64,000 nucleotides of DNA, taken from contig CBDAPE010000015.1 of the NCBI GenBank assembly GCA_965198325.1, positions 372,001 to 436,000 of the forward strand, given 5' to 3'. Of this stretch, positions 44,639-51,716 are shown piece by piece. The stretch is from CBDAPE01 sp965198325 (GTDB taxonomy: Bacteria; Pseudomonadota; Alphaproteobacteria; UBA828; JAPUJA01). Numbering within the stretch: the stretch's first letter is position 1; every line of letters begins with the position of its first letter. The notes beneath the pieces are model-generated. The model searched no databases. It was not told the DNA's origin and was given only the letters and a program-made list of their open reading frames with translations. A program made the position numbers and the translations under genes.

Positions 44639-45988
44639 TCATGCCGGGGCTGGCGGCGGCCTGAGCCGGTCGATACGGCGCAGGATGTCGGCGAACAGGT
44701 CACGAGGAATGACAACCTCGGCCATCTGGAACGTGACGTAGCGCCCGTGGCGCACGATCTTCGCTCCGATCTTGATGAGCTTCTCTCGCAGGCTGGTCAG
44801 TGACCACTGTTTCACGGCATCGGGCAGCGCGAGGGTGCGCATGAAGTTGCCGAGGTTGTAAGCGAGCGCGTGAAGCTGGAGGCGAACGGCATTGTGGTCG
44901 AACCTGCGGCACGACAGGCGTGTCCACCGGATCGCGTTTTTGCCCTCCTTGATCCAGTGCTCAGCCGTGCCGCGCTGATTGTAGAACGCGACCACCCGCT
45001 CGGCAGGGCGGCCCAGGTTGGTGACTATGAACCCGACCCTCGGGTACAACTCACCCGGATGCCACTCGACCTTGGCGACGATGCGGCGGGGCTTGTCCCA
45101 GGTTCCGGCCTGATAACTGAAGCTGGCATGATACCGGCGCACGTCCTTGGGCGGCCTGCCGACGGGGCGCTTCAGGAGATGAGCGATGCTCTCTTGCAGC
45201 ACCTTGTTGGCGGGCAGCCGGATGGCGTAGAGCATGCCTTCGGCTTCGAGGTAGTCGTAGATCTCCGGTGAGGCGAAGGCCGCATCGCCGCGGAAGTAGA
45301 GGCGGATGGCTCGTTCCTTGTAACGTTCGACCACCGGTACCAGGACATCACGCCATCCGTGGGCGCTGTGCACGTTGCCGGGGCGCAGCGCGCAACGCTC
45401 CAGATCGCCGAACTGGTTGAACACGAACAGCGGGTGATAGCAGGTGCAGCCGAAGTGGCCGTTATAGGCCGTGCCCTCCTGCTCACCGAATGTCGGGCTG
45501 ACGGAGCTGTCCATGTCGAGCACCACGCGCCTCGGCGGATCGTGGTCGTGAACCCGGTCGATCCACGTCCCCGACAGGTCCGCAAGGGCCGCGAGGTTCT
45601 CGTTGTTCGCCAGCAGCTCGGTCTCGAACCGCCCCATCTGGCTGGTCGATGCCCCGCCGCGCTCGACCGCCTTGCCGCCGACGATCCAGCGCATCGCGGG
45701 ATCACGCCCGAGCCGGTCGGCGTCGTTGACATCCTCGTAGCCGGCGAGACGCCCATAGACGGACTGGCGAAGGAGACTGACGATGCCGTGCCAGCCGTTC
45801 CTGCCTGTGCGGCTATCCGCGAGCACGCCGCCCGCCAGTGCGGTCAGCCCGAGCGCGTCGTCCAGTTCGCGATAAGCGAGCAACCCCGCGTCGGAGGTCA
45901 CCTGCGATCCGTGGAACTCCAGTTTCAGGCGGCGGTCGAAAAGGGGCCGGAGTGGCCCATGATCCGATTCACCCTCCGGGTTCCGCAT
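44639..45988 (-). CDS. IS1380-family transposase
   Basis: A full-length 449-residue DDE transposase of the IS1380 family. Conserved parts include LFDRRLKLEFHGSQVTSDAG with LLAYRELDDALGLT, VVLDMDSSVSPTFGEQEGTA with the first catalytic Asp, YNGHFGCTCYHPLFVFN, RLYFRGDAAFASPEIYDYLE with the second Asp, and YNQRGTAEHWIKEGKNAIRW with the Glu. The C-terminus VRHGRYVTFQMAEVVIPRDL is also standard. No frameshift or stop is present, so the element may be active. Confidence 0.95.
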   Translation of the reverse strand: MRNPEGESDHGPLRPLFDRRLKLEFHGSQVTSDAGLLAYRELDDALGLTALAGGVLADSRTGRNGWHGIVSLLRQSVYGRLAGYEDVNDADRLGRDPAMRWIVGGKAVERGGASTSQMGRFETELLANNENLAALADLSGTWIDRVHDHDPPRRVVLDMDSSVSPTFGEQEGTAYNGHFGCTCYHPLFVFNQFGDLERCALRPGNVHSAHGWRDVLVPVVERYKERAIRLYFRGDAAFASPEIYDYLEAEGMLYAIRLPANKVLQESIAHLLKRPVGRPPKDVRRYHASFSYQAGTWDKPRRIVAKVEWHPGELYPRVGFIVTNLGRPAERVVAFYNQRGTAEHWIKEGKNAIRWTRLSCRRFDHNAVRLQLHALAYNLGNFMRTLALPDAVKQWSLTSLREKLIKIGAKIVRHGRYVTFQMAEVVIPRDLFADILRRIDRLRPPPAPA

Positions 45989-46075
45989 CCGAGCCGCCCT
46001 CCGACACCCTCAAGCCAGTGATTCTTGTAGCAGAATCGTGCCAATCAGGCATCAGGCGAAGCGGTCACTTGGGAA

Positions 46076-47053
46076 ATGCGGGTTAGTGGGCGAAACCCGT
46101 TGAATAAGATCGATTTCAGCCAAACTCAGGTCGTCTTGTACGCGACGGATATCGGCCGCCGGAAACTGGCGCACGACGTGCTTTACAGCGTCGGTCTTCC
46201 CGTGGCCAGCGAGCCGCAGGATATCGAAGACCTGAGCAAACAGCTGACCGAAGCCGAGCCCGACCTAATCGTCATGGTTCTCGAATCCGAAGACCAGGTT
46301 TTATGCGACATCGTCCGCGACATCCGGCATGACATGATCGGCGTCAACCCGTATGTCGTCGTGATGGCGCTGACCTGGGAGTCGGAGCAACGCCTGGTCG
46401 ATTTTGCGATCAACGGCGGATTCGACGACATCATCGTTATGCCGGTCTCCATCTCGGCACTCAACCAGCGGTTCGAGACCATGATTGAGAGGCGCAAGGA
46501 GTTCGTGGTCACGCCGACCTATATCGGACCCGATCGGCGGAGTTCGTCGCGCCCCTCGACGGACGAACTCGGGACCTTCCCGGTGCCCAACGGGCTGCGC
46601 TACAAGACGACGGGCGATATCGAGGCCGTGCCGAGCCCGCTGACCCTGCAGGTCGCACGCCGGACCACGGCTTGCCACTCTCTGCACCGGATCGCCACAC
46701 GCGTCACGCAGCTCGCTACGCTGCTGGAAGATGCCCACAACGGGACCGGCTCGGAGCAGGACGCGGCGATCGCCAAACAGGAGATCGACGAGCTGCTCGA
46801 CCGGATGGACGCGGAGCTCGATCCGCATGATCACCGCCATATCATTCAGCTTGCCGCCTTGATGCGCGATGTCATGGAGATCCTGGGCGGCCGCGAAGCT
46901 CCCGGAGCGAAGATGTTCGAACTGTTCCGGTTGCACGGCATGGCGATGACCGCGAGCCTGATTTCTGCCGATGATGCCGCCAGCCTGGTGGCCAAAGCGC
47001 TCAACGCGGCGACCCAGCATGTCGGCCAGATTGGCCAGCGTGCCGTGGGCTAG
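46076..47053 (+). CDS. Receiver-like protein lacking the phosphoacceptor Asp, with a helical C-terminal domain
   Basis: The 325 residues begin with a domain that follows the response-regulator receiver pattern: strand 1 TQVVLYATDIGRR, strand 3 EPDLIVMVLESED near residues 61-72, and strands 4-5 NPYVVVMALTWESEQRLVDF and GGFDDIIVMPVSI. The phosphoacceptor Asp at the end of strand 3 is absent, and Met replaces the conserved Lys before Pro. A YIGPDRR motif, frequent in alphaproteobacterial regulators, follows at about residue 150. The C-terminal 130 residues are helical, with no recognised output domain. The start is uncertain: ATG at 46076 or TTG at 46100. The upstream IS may have replaced its promoter. 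Confidence 0.75.
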   Translation: MRVSGRNPLNKIDFSQTQVVLYATDIGRRKLAHDVLYSVGLPVASEPQDIEDLSKQLTEAEPDLIVMVLESEDQVLCDIVRDIRHDMIGVNPYVVVMALTWESEQRLVDFAINGGFDDIIVMPVSISALNQRFETMIERRKEFVVTPTYIGPDRRSSSRPSTDELGTFPVPNGLRYKTTGDIEAVPSPLTLQVARRTTACHSLHRIATRVTQLATLLEDAHNGTGSEQDAAIAKQEIDELLDRMDAELDPHDHRHIIQLAALMRDVMEILGGREAPGAKMFELFRLHGMAMTASLISADDAASLVAKALNAATQHVGQIGQRAVG

Positions 47054-47062
47054 GACGTTCGC

Positions 47063-47983
47063 CTAGGCCTCGAAATCGAGGTTCCAGTCGCGGTAGCGGG
47101 CCGGATCCTCGACCCAGTTCGCACGCACCTTGACCCGCAGGAAGAGGTGGACCCGCCGCGCGAGCAAATCCTCAAGCTCGCTCCGCGCGGCCTTGCCGAT
47201 CGATTTGATCATGCGCCCGCCCTTGCCCAGGACGATGGGCTTGTGACCCTCGCGCTGGATGTAGATCACCTGGTCGATCCGCAGGCTACCGTCATCCTGC
47301 TCTGTCCAGTGCTCGGTCTCGACGGTCAACGCGTAGGGTAGTTCCTTGTGCAGCTGGAGAAACAGCTTCTCACGAGTGATCTCCGCGGCCAGCAGGCGCG
47401 TGGGCAAATCGCTCAGCTGATCTTCGGGGTAAAGCCACGGGCCTTCGGGCAAGTGGCCGGCGAGATGCCTGTACAGGACGTCGACCCCATCGCCACTGGT
47501 CGCGGAAATCATGAAGAAGTCGGTAAACAAGCCGTTCTCGCGGAGCGTTTCCGCAAGCGGCAACAGGACCGGGCGGGGAACCAGATCGATCTTGTTGAGC
47601 GCCAGAATCGCCGGCCGGCCGGCTGCCGTCAGCCCCTCGAGGATGCGTTCGACATCGGCATCGACGCCGCGCGACGCGTCGACGAGCACGACCACCAGAT
47701 CGGCCTCCGCCACCCCGCCCCAGGCTGCTGCAACCATCGCCCGATCGAGCCGGCGGCGGGGCGCGAAGATACCCGGCGTGTCGATGAACACGAGTTGAGT
47801 CTGCTCTTTGAGCGCGATACCACGAACTCTGCTGCGGGTGGTCTGGACCTTGGGCGTGACGATCGAGAGCTTGGCGCCGACGAGTCGGTTGAGCAGAGTC
47901 GATTTGCCGGCGTTGGGCGCGCCGATCAGCCCGACGAAACCGCACCGGGTCACCGGACCACCGGAGGGCGCCGCCGTGCTCAA
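47063..47983 (-). CDS. era: GTPase Era
   Basis: Era is an essential GTPase in 16S rRNA maturation and 30S assembly. The G1 motif is GAPNAGKST, G3 is DTPGIFAPRRR, and G4 is NKID; the KH domain has REGHKPIVLGKGGRMIKSIG. I chose TTG at 47983 because it overlaps the rnc stop as TTGA, the style of coupling seen throughout this region; it gives 306 residues. The GTG at 47953 (296 residues) is the alternative. Confidence 0.94.
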   Translation of the reverse strand: MSTAAPSGGPVTRCGFVGLIGAPNAGKSTLLNRLVGAKLSIVTPKVQTTRSRVRGIALKEQTQLVFIDTPGIFAPRRRLDRAMVAAAWGGVAEADLVVVLVDASRGVDADVERILEGLTAAGRPAILALNKIDLVPRPVLLPLAETLRENGLFTDFFMISATSGDGVDVLYRHLAGHLPEGPWLYPEDQLSDLPTRLLAAEITREKLFLQLHKELPYALTVETEHWTEQDDGSLRIDQVIYIQREGHKPIVLGKGGRMIKSIGKAARSELEDLLARRVHLFLRVKVRANWVEDPARYRDWNLDFEA

Positions 47984-48675
47984 GCGCGGGTTCCGCGTTG
48001 GTCCAGGAGCGCGGCTGCTGCGGCCTGTTCCGCAGCGCGTCTTGAGGACCCCTGCGCGCGGATCGGCGGCTCGCCCTCGACGACGACCTCGATCTCGAAC
48101 ACGGGCGCGTGGGCGGGACCGGAGACATCGACGACCCGGTAGTCCGGCAAGCCTGCCCCCTTGCCCTGGGTCCATTCCTGAAGCGCAGTCTTGGAATCCT
48201 GGGGCGGCACGACCGGCTCGTCCAGAAGTGGAGCCCAATGCCGCGTGATGAAGCGCCGGGCTGCCTCCAGGCCGCCGTCGAGATAAAGCGCGGCGATCAG
48301 CGCCTCGCAAAGATTTTCCAGATTAGCGGGCCTTTCGGAACCCCCTGCGCGACGCTCGCTTTTCGCCATTACCATGTGGCGACCCAGGTCGAGGCTGGCA
48401 GCGATTGCCGCCAGCGATTCGCCGGAGACGAGGGCTGCGAAGCGGCGGGCGAGCGCGCCCTCGGGCTCGTCGGAAAAGCGCCGGAAGAGAAGCTCCGCGA
48501 CGATCAGGGCGAGCACTCGGTCGCCGAGGAACTCGAGCCGCTCGTAACTGGTGCGCGTCCCGGCCTCGCCCCGGGCGCTGGGATGGATCAACGCCTCATC
48601 GAGCAGACCCGAGTCGGAAAAGCGGTGCCCGAGCAGCCGCCCGAGTGCTTCGCGGGATTCGGCTTCGACCGTCAC
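47980..48675 (-). CDS. rnc: Ribonuclease III with an Asp-to-Asn change at a metal site
   Basis: RNase III cuts double-stranded RNA, including rRNA precursors. The 231 residues start with GTG overlapping lepB as GTGA. The catalytic signature YERLEFLGDRVLAL (Glu48, Asp52) is intact. The second metal site, normally A-D-x-x-E-A-L, reads LENLCEALIAALYLDGG, so Asn121 replaces the Asp while Glu124 is kept. The C-terminal dsRNA-binding domain is complete (SKTALQEWTQGKG, GSSRRAAEQAAAAALL). Its place between lepB and era is the usual one. Confidence 0.94.
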   Translation of the reverse strand: MTVEAESREALGRLLGHRFSDSGLLDEALIHPSARGEAGTRTSYERLEFLGDRVLALIVAELLFRRFSDEPEGALARRFAALVSGESLAAIAASLDLGRHMVMAKSERRAGGSERPANLENLCEALIAALYLDGGLEAARRFITRHWAPLLDEPVVPPQDSKTALQEWTQGKGAGLPDYRVVDVSGPAHAPVFEIEVVVEGEPPIRAQGSSRRAAEQAAAAALLDQRGTRA

Positions 48676-49436
48676 TCCGCTACCGACTGGAAGAGGCGCT
48701 CAAAGCGTATCGCGGACGGCCATTTCCAGACCTCCCAGATATGCGCTGTGCCGTCGCTCGAGAAGAACAAGCGCTCCGCGCGGCCGATCATATTCACCAC
48801 CGGCACGAATCCCACGCCCATGCGTTCGGCGGGGACCCGGCTGTCGATCGAGTTGTCGCGATTGTCGCCCATCGCGAAATAATGGCCGTCGGGCACGACA
48901 TAGACGGGGGTGTTGTCGAGACTGCCATTGGGGTGACGATCCAGCACGCGATAGCTGACGCCGTTGGGCAGGGTCTCCCGGTATTGCGGAGCCGTGCGAT
49001 CGCGCCCCAGCGTGTCGGTCTCGACGAAATCTTCGATCCGCTCGCGGCGCACCGCTTCGCCGTTGATGTAGAGCACGCCGCCGATGACTTGCAGACGATC
49101 ACCCGGCAGGCCCACGATTCGCTTGATGTAATCGGTCTTGTCGTCGACCGGCAGGCGGAAGACCGCGACGTCACCCCGCTCGGGTTGGGCTTCGAAGACC
49201 CGGCCGCCGAACAGCTTGAGGCTGAACGGCAGCGAAAAATGGGAATAGCCGTAGGAAAACTTTGACACGAACAGATAGTCGCCCTGCAGGAGGGTCGGGA
49301 TCATCGAACCCGATGGGATATTGAACGGCTCGTAGGCAAAGGTCCGCAGCACCAAGGCGAACAAGACGGCATAGATGATCGTCTTGAAGGTCTCCCAGAG
49401 CCCGCTTCTCTTTTTTTTGGTTCGTTCCTTGGCCAT
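48672..49436 (-). CDS. lepB: Signal peptidase I
   Basis: LepB removes signal peptides at the outer face of the cytoplasmic membrane. The 254 residues have one N-terminal membrane helix (TIIYAVLFALVLRTFAYEPF), the nucleophilic Ser in NIPSGSMIPTLLQGD, the general-base Lys in DYIKRIVGLPGDRLQ, and box E GDNRDNSIDSR. The gene ends in a GTGA overlap with rnc. Confidence 0.96.
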   Translation of the reverse strand: MAKERTKKKRSGLWETFKTIIYAVLFALVLRTFAYEPFNIPSGSMIPTLLQGDYLFVSKFSYGYSHFSLPFSLKLFGGRVFEAQPERGDVAVFRLPVDDKTDYIKRIVGLPGDRLQVIGGVLYINGEAVRRERIEDFVETDTLGRDRTAPQYRETLPNGVSYRVLDRHPNGSLDNTPVYVVPDGHYFAMGDNRDNSIDSRVPAERMGVGFVPVVNMIGRAERLFFSSDGTAHIWEVWKWPSAIRFERLFQSVAE

Positions 49437-49486
49437 GGACTCCGTCGTCTGCGCCTGCTTGTCCTGCTGTCAATGATCCGGGGTGC

Positions 49487-49894
49487 TCAGCGTTCCGTGC
49501 TCGGGTTGGCCGAGATCAGAACGATGACCTGTGCCGTGGGATGATCGTCCGTAATCGTCACATCGATTTGCGCCACCATGCCTGCCGGTATCAACGATGC
49601 GAGACGCTTGGCCGCGCGCCCGGTTAGCGCCATTGTGGGCTTGCCCGACGCCAGATTGACGACGCCCATATCGCACCAGTAGACGCCATGGCGAAAGCCG
49701 GTGCCGAGCGCTTTTGAACAGGCTTCCTTGGCGGCGAACCGTTTAGCGTAACTCGCCGCCCGGTTGGCCCGCGCATCGGACTTGCACCGTTCCGTCTCGG
49801 TAAACACCCGCGTAATGAACCGCTCGCCAAAGCGGTCGAGCGTGTGCTCGATCCGGCGGATGTCGATAATGTCGCTGCCCAGCCCCAAAATCAT
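49487..49894 (-). CDS. acpS: Holo-[acyl-carrier-protein] synthase
   Basis: AcpS transfers phosphopantetheine from CoA to acyl carrier protein. The 135 residues start MILGLGSDIIDIRRIE with the metal-binding Asp, and contain the second motif RFAAKEACSKALGTGFRHGV. It follows pdxJ by eight bases, the conserved order in proteobacteria. Confidence 0.95.
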   Translation of the reverse strand: MILGLGSDIIDIRRIEHTLDRFGERFITRVFTETERCKSDARANRAASYAKRFAAKEACSKALGTGFRHGVYWCDMGVVNLASGKPTMALTGRAAKRLASLIPAGMVAQIDVTITDDHPTAQVIVLISANPSTER

Positions 49895-49902
49895 GACCGC
49901 GG

Positions 49903-50661
49903 CTAGGCGCTCCGCGAGCCGAGTTCCTCGGCCCGTGCGTTGTCCATCAATGAGCGCATCCGGCGGATCGAGCTATCGAGGCCGGAAAAAATCGCCTCGC
50001 CGATCAGAAAGTGACCGATGTTAAGCTCGACAACCTCGGGAATTGCCGCGATCGGAGCCACCGTGTCGTAGCCCAGGCCGTGACCGGCATGACACTCGAG
50101 GCCGATCGACGCGGCATGGCACGCCGCACCCTTGAGCCGTTCAAGCTCCGCGTCGCGTTCAAAACCGGGCGCGAAATTGCAGAACGTGCCGGTATGCAGC
50201 TCGACCGCGGGCGCCCCGAGGTCGCGCGCCGCTTCGAGCTGCTGTTCAACCGGGTCGATGAACACAGAGACCCGGCATCCGGCTTCGACCAGTTCATGCA
50301 CGAAGCGGGCGAGATGGTCGCGCCCCCCTGCAGCATCGAGCCCGCCTTCAGTGGTCACCTCCTGGCGTTTTTCCGGGACCAGGCAGACCGCCTCGGGGCG
50401 GTGGCGAAGCGCAATTTCCAACATTTCGTCGGTTGCCGCCATCTCGAGGTTGAGCGGCAAATCGAGTCCACCGATCAGCCGGTTGAGATCGTTGTCGGAA
50501 ATATGGCGCCGGTCTTCGCGCAAATGCGCGACGATCCCGTCCGCCCCGGCCGCCGCCGCCTGGCGCGCGGCGCGCACCGGGTCGGGATGGGGCCCGCCGC
50601 GCGCATTGCGGATCGTTGCGACGTGGTCGATATTCACACACAGGCGTAGCTTGTCCGCCAT
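49903..50661 (-). CDS. pdxJ: Pyridoxine 5'-phosphate synthase
   Basis: PdxJ closes the pyridine ring from deoxyxylulose 5-phosphate and aminoacetone phosphate in vitamin B6 synthesis. The 252 residues include LCVNIDHVATIRNARGGPHP, GIVAHLREDRRHI, VCLVPEKRQEVTTEGGLDA, and the C-terminal VELNIGHFLIGEAIFSGLDS. The preceding gene ends three bases upstream. Confidence 0.96.
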   Translation of the reverse strand: MADKLRLCVNIDHVATIRNARGGPHPDPVRAARQAAAAGADGIVAHLREDRRHISDNDLNRLIGGLDLPLNLEMAATDEMLEIALRHRPEAVCLVPEKRQEVTTEGGLDAAGGRDHLARFVHELVEAGCRVSVFIDPVEQQLEAARDLGAPAVELHTGTFCNFAPGFERDAELERLKGAACHAASIGLECHAGHGLGYDTVAPIAAIPEVVELNIGHFLIGEAIFSGLDSSIRRMRSLMDNARAEELGSRSA

Positions 50662-50664
50662 GGT

Positions 50665-51384
50665 CTACCCCTTTTCCTCGACAGTCTTGCCCAGTTCGTT
50701 CAACGTCTTGGCCATCTCCTCGCCAATCTCCTCCATAGTCTCGTCGTCCCGGGATACCACGACGTCGACGTCGACTTCGACCTGGAGATGGGCGCTTTTG
50801 GTCACATTGTCGTCATCACCGCCTGTTCCGGCTCGCTGACGCTGCTCTTCGAGCACGGCCCGACGCTGCATTCGCTTTTGCCGCCGGAGGGTTTGATAGT
50901 TATCAACCATCCGATGGGCCGGAATATAAATCAGCCACCAGACCGCGACAGCAAAGGGCAGGCCGCCCACCGCCATCGGCAGAAGCACATTGATCGGATC
51001 GTTGAAGATATAGTCCATAGTGAGCTCTTGGGGGAGCTCCACACCGCGCTCGTAACCCAGGATCTTGCCGCCCAGCCAATAAATTGCTGCCCAGATGAAA
51101 GGGAAGGTCCACGGGTTGCCGACCGCCGTGCCGATTGCTGCGGCGATAATGTTGCCTCGCATCAGATAGGCGAATACCGCGGCCAGGATGAAGTGAAAAC
51201 CGATAAACGGTGTGAACGAAACCGCCGCGCCCAAGGCAAATCCGCAGCCGATCGAGTAGGGTGTTCCAGGCAGGCGCTTGATGCGAATCGCGTAGTAAGC
51301 TCCGGTCCGGCGCCAGCCCATGCGCGGCCAGATCAGCGTGACTACGCGTTCGCCGATCGAGCGTTTCCTCCGCCGTTTAAACAT
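50665..51384 (-). CDS. DUF2062 membrane protein with an acidic C-terminal tail
   Basis: From the ATG at 51384 the protein is 239 residues: a very basic start (MFKRRRKRS), then a DUF2062 domain with hydrophobic segments PYSIGCGFALGAAVSFTPFI, IIAAAIGTAVGNPWTFPFIW and NVLLPMAVGGLPFAVAVWWL. The last 80 residues are charged and likely a coiled coil, ending with TLNELGKTVEEKG. The molecular function of DUF2062 is not known. The open frame extends 35 codons upstream with no similarity. Placement between rsh and pdxJ is common in related genomes. Confidence 0.85.
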   Translation of the reverse strand: MFKRRRKRSIGERVVTLIWPRMGWRRTGAYYAIRIKRLPGTPYSIGCGFALGAAVSFTPFIGFHFILAAVFAYLMRGNIIAAAIGTAVGNPWTFPFIWAAIYWLGGKILGYERGVELPQELTMDYIFNDPINVLLPMAVGGLPFAVAVWWLIYIPAHRMVDNYQTLRRQKRMQRRAVLEEQRQRAGTGGDDDNVTKSAHLQVEVDVDVVVSRDDETMEEIGEEMAKTLNELGKTVEEKG

Positions 51385-51716
51385 CGCAGCCCCGCGGGCG
51401 CGGCGCGGCAGCCCGCGTGCGGTCCTCTCCGGCCGATCTACCCGGTCGATCCAGCACTGAACCCTCCGTCGATCGAGCGACTGACCCAACTCGATCAGCT
51501 CGGGATCATCGCTCCTCTCACGGCGTTAACGCTCCCGCTTCGGGGTCACGCACCGGTACGGCCTCGAATCACAAACCAACCGTCCACAGCGCGCCGACGC
51601 GCTCGTGCGCGCCCAACTGCGTGGTTTTGCCGCCAAATAAGACCCAAATATAGGGGGGCCGTTACCGAAAAGTCCATTTAAAACAGGGTACTGATAGATG
51701 CGCGGCCGATCGGGCG
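51385..51716. other. Intergenic region between rsh and the DUF2062 gene
   Basis: These 332 bases contain no gene that I can support. The rsh-proximal 60 bases are AT-rich for this genome (AAATAAGACCCAAATATAGG and AGTCCATTTAAAACAG) and could hold the promoter for the pdxJ-era operon, read on the minus strand. I see no convincing hairpin terminator after rsh. Confidence 0.4.

Larger units (their letters stand above)
43606..46060. mobile_element. Insertion-sequence island between recO and the receiver-like gene
   Basis: A truncated IS3-family orfB and a complete IS1380-family element occupy about 2.4 kb. It separates recO/parC from the era-rnc-lepB block. The right boundary is not fixed: it lies between the IS1380 start codon (45988) and the next gene (46076). 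A small perfect hairpin GATTCT-AGAATC (46020-46037) sits in that gap. Confidence 0.7.

Noticed and set aside
44464..44664. A short open frame on plus before the IS1380 transposase stop
   Set aside because: It partly overlaps the transposase end, has no similarity and no ribosome binding site; most likely IS-end sequence read by chance.
51385..51716. A small RNA or tRNA gene in the rsh-DUF2062 gap
   Set aside because: No tRNA-like arms, no promoter-terminator pair and no conserved RNA that I recognise.
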